Assembly (NCBI GenBank): GCA_022785155.1
Contig: JALFRH010000042.1
Coordinates: forward strand, 1 to 10,582
Direction: 5' to 3'
Origin: Spirochaetales bacterium
Lineage (GTDB): Bacteria; Spirochaetota; Spirochaetia; Sphaerochaetales; Sphaerochaetaceae
DNA length: 10,582 nucleotides
The notes under the pieces were generated by a model. That model did no database searches. It was not told the origin of the DNA and saw nothing but the letters and a program-made list of their open reading frames with translations. Each line of letters opens with the position of its first letter. The first letter of the stretch is position 1. The position numbers and the translations under genes were made by a program. Positions 6,822 through 10,582 of this stretch are shown piece by piece.

Positions 6822-9800
6822 AGAAAAGATTATTGCTTCTATTGTCATGCTTATTATTCTCCCTCTCCTTATTGTATTCAATAAATGGAGAAACCATTTT
6901 GTTTGCAGAAGGAGATGTCCTCAAGTCCATTGCAAGGGAAAGGGGAGTGGATGATGGTGGAAGCGATGAGGAAATAAGGTCAAGGTTGTTTCAAGCCCTG
7001 GGTCTGGAAGAGGTCGAGGTCAAAGTAGATGAAGAGAGTAATGAGGAAAAAGTTGATTACTCACTTCAGATACTGAATTCCGACTCTTTGAAAGAGAATA
7101 ATGGAACTGTGATACTCGATGGAAACGTATCCATATCCTTCTCCTATGGTGATGAAAAACCAAAGACCCTCTCTTCTTCCACCTTGATCCTTGATACTGA
7201 GAACAAGAAGATTACCGCCTTGGGAAACGTAGTCTTTATAGATGGCCAAAAAGACGCAGCCATCCAAGAGATCAAGGCCGATGTGTTTACACTTTTATGG
7301 GAAAAGGGTGATTTTGTAATAAGCGGAGGAACTACTGAAACAACCAGAAAAAACAGTGAAGAAGAGAGTGTTTCTTTCTTTACCACCGGTGAAACACTCT
7401 CTTATTCATCCTCCGGATATATGCTTTATGACAAGGGATATATTACATCAAATCCCAGGGATGCCTACTCATCCATATCTGCTTCCCGAATCGCAATTCT
7501 TCCAGGAGAGGACATGTTCATGTCTTCCATGTTCTTCAACATCGGAAGGGTACCGATGTTCTATCTTCCATTCTTCTTCTATCCAGGATCAAGAATACTT
7601 GGTAATCCGGTATTCGGCTTCAGTTCTTCCAAGGGTGCCTTTGTAAATACCACCTTTGAACTCTTCGGACACTATCCGGGAATTGAAGAAGCCGATGAAT
7701 CCAGTTCATTCTCTTCCATTCTCAAAGCTACAGGAGACCAAAGCTCCTATGTGCCAAAGGGCTTTTATTATGGAGAAGAGGAAAATGCTGATATTTCTAC
7801 ACTGTTCTTGGACTCAGATAGTTATTTGGCTCTCTTTTTGGATAGTTTTTCAGGATCCGACGGTGTTTCTCTACCAAAGGGAGGGCTCCATGCCGCCTTA
7901 AGCGGAGAGTTTATTCTCTTTATGGGAAAACTGAGAATCAAAGTCTTGGATGGTATCGGATACACTTCCCCTGTAAGCAAAAAAAACGAGAAGTTCAGAT
8001 TCTATGGTGAGAACTCCGTTGAACTCTCGGCTTTTGGGTTTAATCTCAAGCTCAGTTATCCATTTTATTCAGACCAGTATGTATTGAGGGATTTCTCCTC
8101 CAGACTTACGGGTTTTTCCATCAGCCCACTATTGGGGGAGGAGACAAACCTTCCAAAAGACAAAAGCTCCATTTCATCATTCTCCAGGTCTTTGTCCGGC
8201 TCTTGGACGCTGCCAAGTAAGTACACTGGTTTCTATTTGTCATCCTTCAGCCTGAAAAACATCTCTTTCAATGAGACATATAAATATAACTCTTCAAAGG
8301 ATGAATTCCTTATTTCTGAAATAGAGTCTCCATCTCTTTCTTTCTCCCTCAGCGGCTCCCTCTTTGATTTGAAGAGCATAGCGGATACTAAAGATGCGAA
8401 GGAAAATGAAAGTGCGACAGAGAAAGAAAAGATCATGGATCCTCTCTTGGGAGAAAAATACAAGTTTTCTACCGATGATTCAAAGAGTGCAACAAAAACA
8501 CCTGAAACCAATCTTAAGGCAGGCTGGTCCTTCTCCGGGGATGTATTAAACGAAAAGACTTATTCCAACGGAGAAGAAAAAGGCTCCCTTTCATCCTATG
8601 TGTTATCTGGAAAGGTGAATATGGATGGAGTCCTTGGTAATATTCTTTCCATCAAAAATACATTGACGCCATCCTATTCCTTGAAGAACACAAAGACAGT
8701 CTATTCTTCATATGAAGGAGCCACAGTAAAGGAAAATGTATCCATTAATAATAATTTAAATATAACAATTCCTTCTCTATTCATGAATTACACATTGTCT
8801 CTAAAGCTATATTCCCTAGATGATGTCTCTGAGACAAAGATATATGACAACGGTGACAATGTGGAAAGCAACAGCAGGGAAGAGACGCCTTTTACATGGG
8901 ATAAGTCTTCTGTAAAGACCCATGAAATACAGTTCTCAAAGACTTTTGATTCCAGCTTCGGTAAGTTTTCGGGAAAGCTGTCATTGGTGCTTCCTCCTCT
9001 TTCCCTTTCCATCACTCCTTCTCTTTCCTATTCTTATAACATCTTCTCTTCTTCTTTTTCTTGGAGCTTTAAAGAGATAGACGATGTCATCAAGCCTCAG
9101 AAGAGTAACCTGAAGTTCTCTCTTACCGGAAACTATGCAAGTTTATCTGTGGAGTCCCAATATGGCTTCGATGGTTTTACTGGAAGCTACGATCCGGGGA
9201 AGCTTAGGATATATGGATCCTTGTATCTTTACACCACTGATAAAAAGTATTCCATCGAGGAGAAGGTCGATTATGTTCCTGAGAATTCCAGCGGATATTC
9301 CTCTTGGTTCAATGGCCTGACCACAAATATAAAGCTTGGGGCTCTTTCTTCTTCCATTGTCTATTCTTCTGTAGGAGACAATGAGATAGACTTGGAAAAG
9401 ATATCCCTCAAGACAGATATTAAGAGCCAAAGCATCCAGCTATGGAAGGGAAGGATCTATGCCTCGTTGTCTCTTAATTCATCATTGAACTATCTCAACA
9501 GAGACAAAAACAGGTCCTCTTTCTCTATAGAGCCCCAGATAATCTTTTCCATAGCCCAGTTCCTGGATTTCCAGCTTTCCTTTGTAACGGAAAACAATAG
9601 CATCGGTTCATATTTCATCGGGGATGCCTTCTCAGTCAATAAAGTAATCGACGACTTGAAAAACAGCATGGACTTCTTCGGGGAAGGGAGAAACAATACA
9701 TCCTTTATCCTTCGTTCCATATCTTTGGAGGCTATTCATGTAATGGATGACTGGAACCTGAATTGCAAATACTCAACCGAGATAGTAAAATCCAGTGTAG

Positions 9801-9937
9801 TGGGCGGAAGTGTATATACACTTAGACCATCATTTTCTGTTTTTCTCTCTTGGAAGACAATGCCTGATTTGAAGGTTGAAGAGAATTGGAGACAGGTTGT
9901 AGGAGAAGACGGAACGCTGATATGGGAGAAAGTATAA
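6818..9937 (+). CDS. lptD: LptD/OstA-like outer-membrane beta-barrel protein
   Basis: LptD proteins form the outer-membrane barrel that inserts lipopolysaccharide or related glycolipid delivered by the Lpt bridge. The protein has 1039 residues. It starts with a classic signal peptide (KKR, then a Leu-rich core, likely cut around residues 21-24). A periplasmic OstA-like beta-jellyroll spans roughly 80-240, with recurring units of the type GTVILDGNVSI and KITALGNVVFIDG. It is followed by VPMFYLPFFFYPG (conserved LPFFFYPG at 250-257) and GNPVFGFSSSKGAF, which mark the entry to the barrel in this family. The remaining 750 or so residues are Ser/Tyr-rich alternating strands consistent with a large barrel, interrupted by a charged Lys/Glu-rich loop near 525-560. 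The only cysteines are one in the signal peptide and one near the C-terminus, so the disulfides that mature E. coli LptD depends on cannot form. Many spirochaetes lack typical LPS, so the cargo is uncertain. It overlaps uvrA by 4 nt and abuts the next gene. Confidence 0.85.
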   Translation: MKKRLLLLLSCLLFSLSLLYSINGETILFAEGDVLKSIARERGVDDGGSDEEIRSRLFQALGLEEVEVKVDEESNEEKVDYSLQILNSDSLKENNGTVILDGNVSISFSYGDEKPKTLSSSTLILDTENKKITALGNVVFIDGQKDAAIQEIKADVFTLLWEKGDFVISGGTTETTRKNSEEESVSFFTTGETLSYSSSGYMLYDKGYITSNPRDAYSSISASRIAILPGEDMFMSSMFFNIGRVPMFYLPFFFYPGSRILGNPVFGFSSSKGAFVNTTFELFGHYPGIEEADESSSFSSILKATGDQSSYVPKGFYYGEEENADISTLFLDSDSYLALFLDSFSGSDGVSLPKGGLHAALSGEFILFMGKLRIKVLDGIGYTSPVSKKNEKFRFYGENSVELSAFGFNLKLSYPFYSDQYVLRDFSSRLTGFSISPLLGEETNLPKDKSSISSFSRSLSGSWTLPSKYTGFYLSSFSLKNISFNETYKYNSSKDEFLISEIESPSLSFSLSGSLFDLKSIADTKDAKENESATEKEKIMDPLLGEKYKFSTDDSKSATKTPETNLKAGWSFSGDVLNEKTYSNGEEKGSLSSYVLSGKVNMDGVLGNILSIKNTLTPSYSLKNTKTVYSSYEGATVKENVSINNNLNITIPSLFMNYTLSLKLYSLDDVSETKIYDNGDNVESNSREETPFTWDKSSVKTHEIQFSKTFDSSFGKFSGKLSLVLPPLSLSITPSLSYSYNIFSSSFSWSFKEIDDVIKPQKSNLKFSLTGNYASLSVESQYGFDGFTGSYDPGKLRIYGSLYLYTTDKKYSIEEKVDYVPENSSGYSSWFNGLTTNIKLGALSSSIVYSSVGDNEIDLEKISLKTDIKSQSIQLWKGRIYASLSLNSSLNYLNRDKNRSSFSIEPQIIFSIAQFLDFQLSFVTENNSIGSYFIGDAFSVNKVIDDLKNSMDFFGEGRNNTSFILRSISLEAIHVMDDWNLNCKYSTEIVKSSVVGGSVYTLRPSFSVFLSWKTMPDLKVEENWRQVVGEDGTLIWEKV

Positions 9938-10582
9938 ATGGCTGAAACATATGTATTTGGAGATGACAGCGCAGAGAGCGTTTTGGGGCCTAATGATAGA
10001 AATCTCTCCTATCTCGAATTGATCTTAGGCTCCGATATGGCTGTCCGTGGTGACAGCCTTACAATATTTCGCAATAGTCCCAAGTTTATTCCTTTGATGA
10101 AGAGATTGGAGGAAAAGGGTAGGGAAAGAGGCGTCCTTGACGAAGGCGAGATATATATGGAGTTCCAGGCCATAAGCCAGGAGATTGACGAAGAGGAGAA
10201 TAAAGAGGAGCCTCCCAAGGAAAAAGTCATTAAGGAAACCATATCTGTCCTTGGTAAGACAGTATGGCCCAAGACAAAGAATCAGAAAGAGTTCATCAAT
10301 GCTCTGGCTTCAAACCAGATTATATTCGCCTCAGGCCCTGCAGGTACAGGAAAGACCTTTTTAAGCAACTGTATTGCAAAGGCACTTATAGAAAGACAGC
10401 ATTCAGTTGTTTATGAAAGAGCCGGAGACATGTTCAGAGCTATGTCTAAGGCAGAATTCTCAAACGGCAAAAATGATGATGCTGACTATATTGGACAGCG
10501 AGTTACAGAATGTGAATTACTTATACTTGACGATCTTGGCACTGAATTTTCTACCGAATATACAAGGTCAAGACTTTATTCA
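9938..10582 (+). CDS. PhoH-family N-terminus joined to DnaC/IstB-like AAA+ ATPase (3' partial, possible chimera)
   Basis: The ATG directly follows the LptD-like stop (TAAATG) and has a GGGAG Shine-Dalgarno at 9924-9928. Of the 215 visible residues, 1-132 read as a PhoH-like N-terminal region: TYVFGDDSAESVLGPNDRNL, a KH-like segment with VRGDSLTIFR, an acidic linker near 84-98, then WPKTKNQKEFINAL and NQIIFASGPAGTGKT (P-loop 133-140, Lys139, Thr140). After the P-loop the PhoH continuation (the TYLAVA-type helix and RPAVEAGE motif) is absent. Instead FLSNCIAKALIERQHSVVY, a DMF helix and ELLILDDLGTE (Walker B Asp198/Asp199) followed by TRSRLY match DnaC/IstB-type helicase-loader ATPases. The frame is unbroken, but GC falls from about 45% to about 37% and GAG codons vanish after residue 140. 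PhoH proteins are RNA-linked P-loop ATPases, whereas DnaC-like proteins load replicative helicase. The joined protein's role is unknown, and an assembly join is a serious alternative. Confidence 0.7.
   Translation, partial: MAETYVFGDDSAESVLGPNDRNLSYLELILGSDMAVRGDSLTIFRNSPKFIPLMKRLEEKGRERGVLDEGEIYMEFQAISQEIDEEENKEEPPKEKVIKETISVLGKTVWPKTKNQKEFINALASNQIIFASGPAGTGKTFLSNCIAKALIERQHSVVYERAGDMFRAMSKAEFSNGKNDDADYIGQRVTECELLILDDLGTEFSTEYTRSRLYS

Noticed and set aside
6818..6853. LLSC near the N-terminus of the LptD-like protein as a lipobox
   Set aside because: Cys11 sits too early, inside the hydrophobic core, and is followed by more hydrophobic residues. The segment reads as an ordinary signal peptide, and LptD proteins are not lipoproteins.
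1..10582. Phage, CRISPR, toxin-antitoxin or insertion-sequence content
   Set aside because: No spaced repeat array, transposase, integrase, terminal inverted repeats or toxin-like small gene was seen. The DnaC/IstB-like segment at the end resembles helicase loaders, but no transposase accompanies it.

Overview
The window looks like chromosomal DNA from a spirochaete (phylum Spirochaetota, Treponema- or Sphaerochaeta-like), moderately AT-rich. The strongest pointer is the 1039-residue LptD/OstA-like outer-membrane protein. It carries the LPFFFYPG and GNPVFGFS stretch I associate with spirochaetal members, and it lies directly downstream of uvrA. From memory, Treponema pallidum has the same pairing (TP0514/TP0515). 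The placement is inference, because no rRNA or other marker gene is present.

Layout: all five genes are on the + strand and densely packed. (1) 1-984 is the 3'-terminal part of a solute-binding protein whose C-terminus resembles a 5'-nucleotidase C-terminal domain. (2) 992-3901 is a membrane hybrid sensor histidine kinase with a periplasmic sensor, PAS, HisKA, HATPase and two receiver domains, starting 7 nt after gene 1. (3) 3902-4004 is the only real intergenic gap. It has no clear terminator but holds short direct repeats. (4) 4005-6821 is a complete uvrA. (5) 6818-9937 is the LptD-like protein, starting with TTG and overlapping the uvrA stop by 4 nt. (6) 9938 to the window end starts immediately after the LptD stop. 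It begins as a PhoH-family protein but changes, exactly at the P-loop, into a DnaC/IstB-like AAA+ ATPase.

Functionally there are two blocks. Genes 1 and 2 look like a signalling cassette in which a binding protein captures a ligand and an adjacent hybrid kinase relays the signal to an unseen phosphotransfer partner. Genes 3 to 5 look like one translationally coupled unit that mixes DNA repair (UvrA), envelope biogenesis (LptD-like) and a P-loop ATPase.

The most notable item is the PhoH/DnaC junction at about 10334-10366. GC content falls from about 45% to about 37% across it and GAG codons disappear. The most economical explanation is a chimeric join at a shared P-loop motif, either an assembly artefact or a real recombination. 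A genuine new fusion is possible but unproven. No RNA genes, CRISPR arrays, insertion sequences or phage genes were seen.
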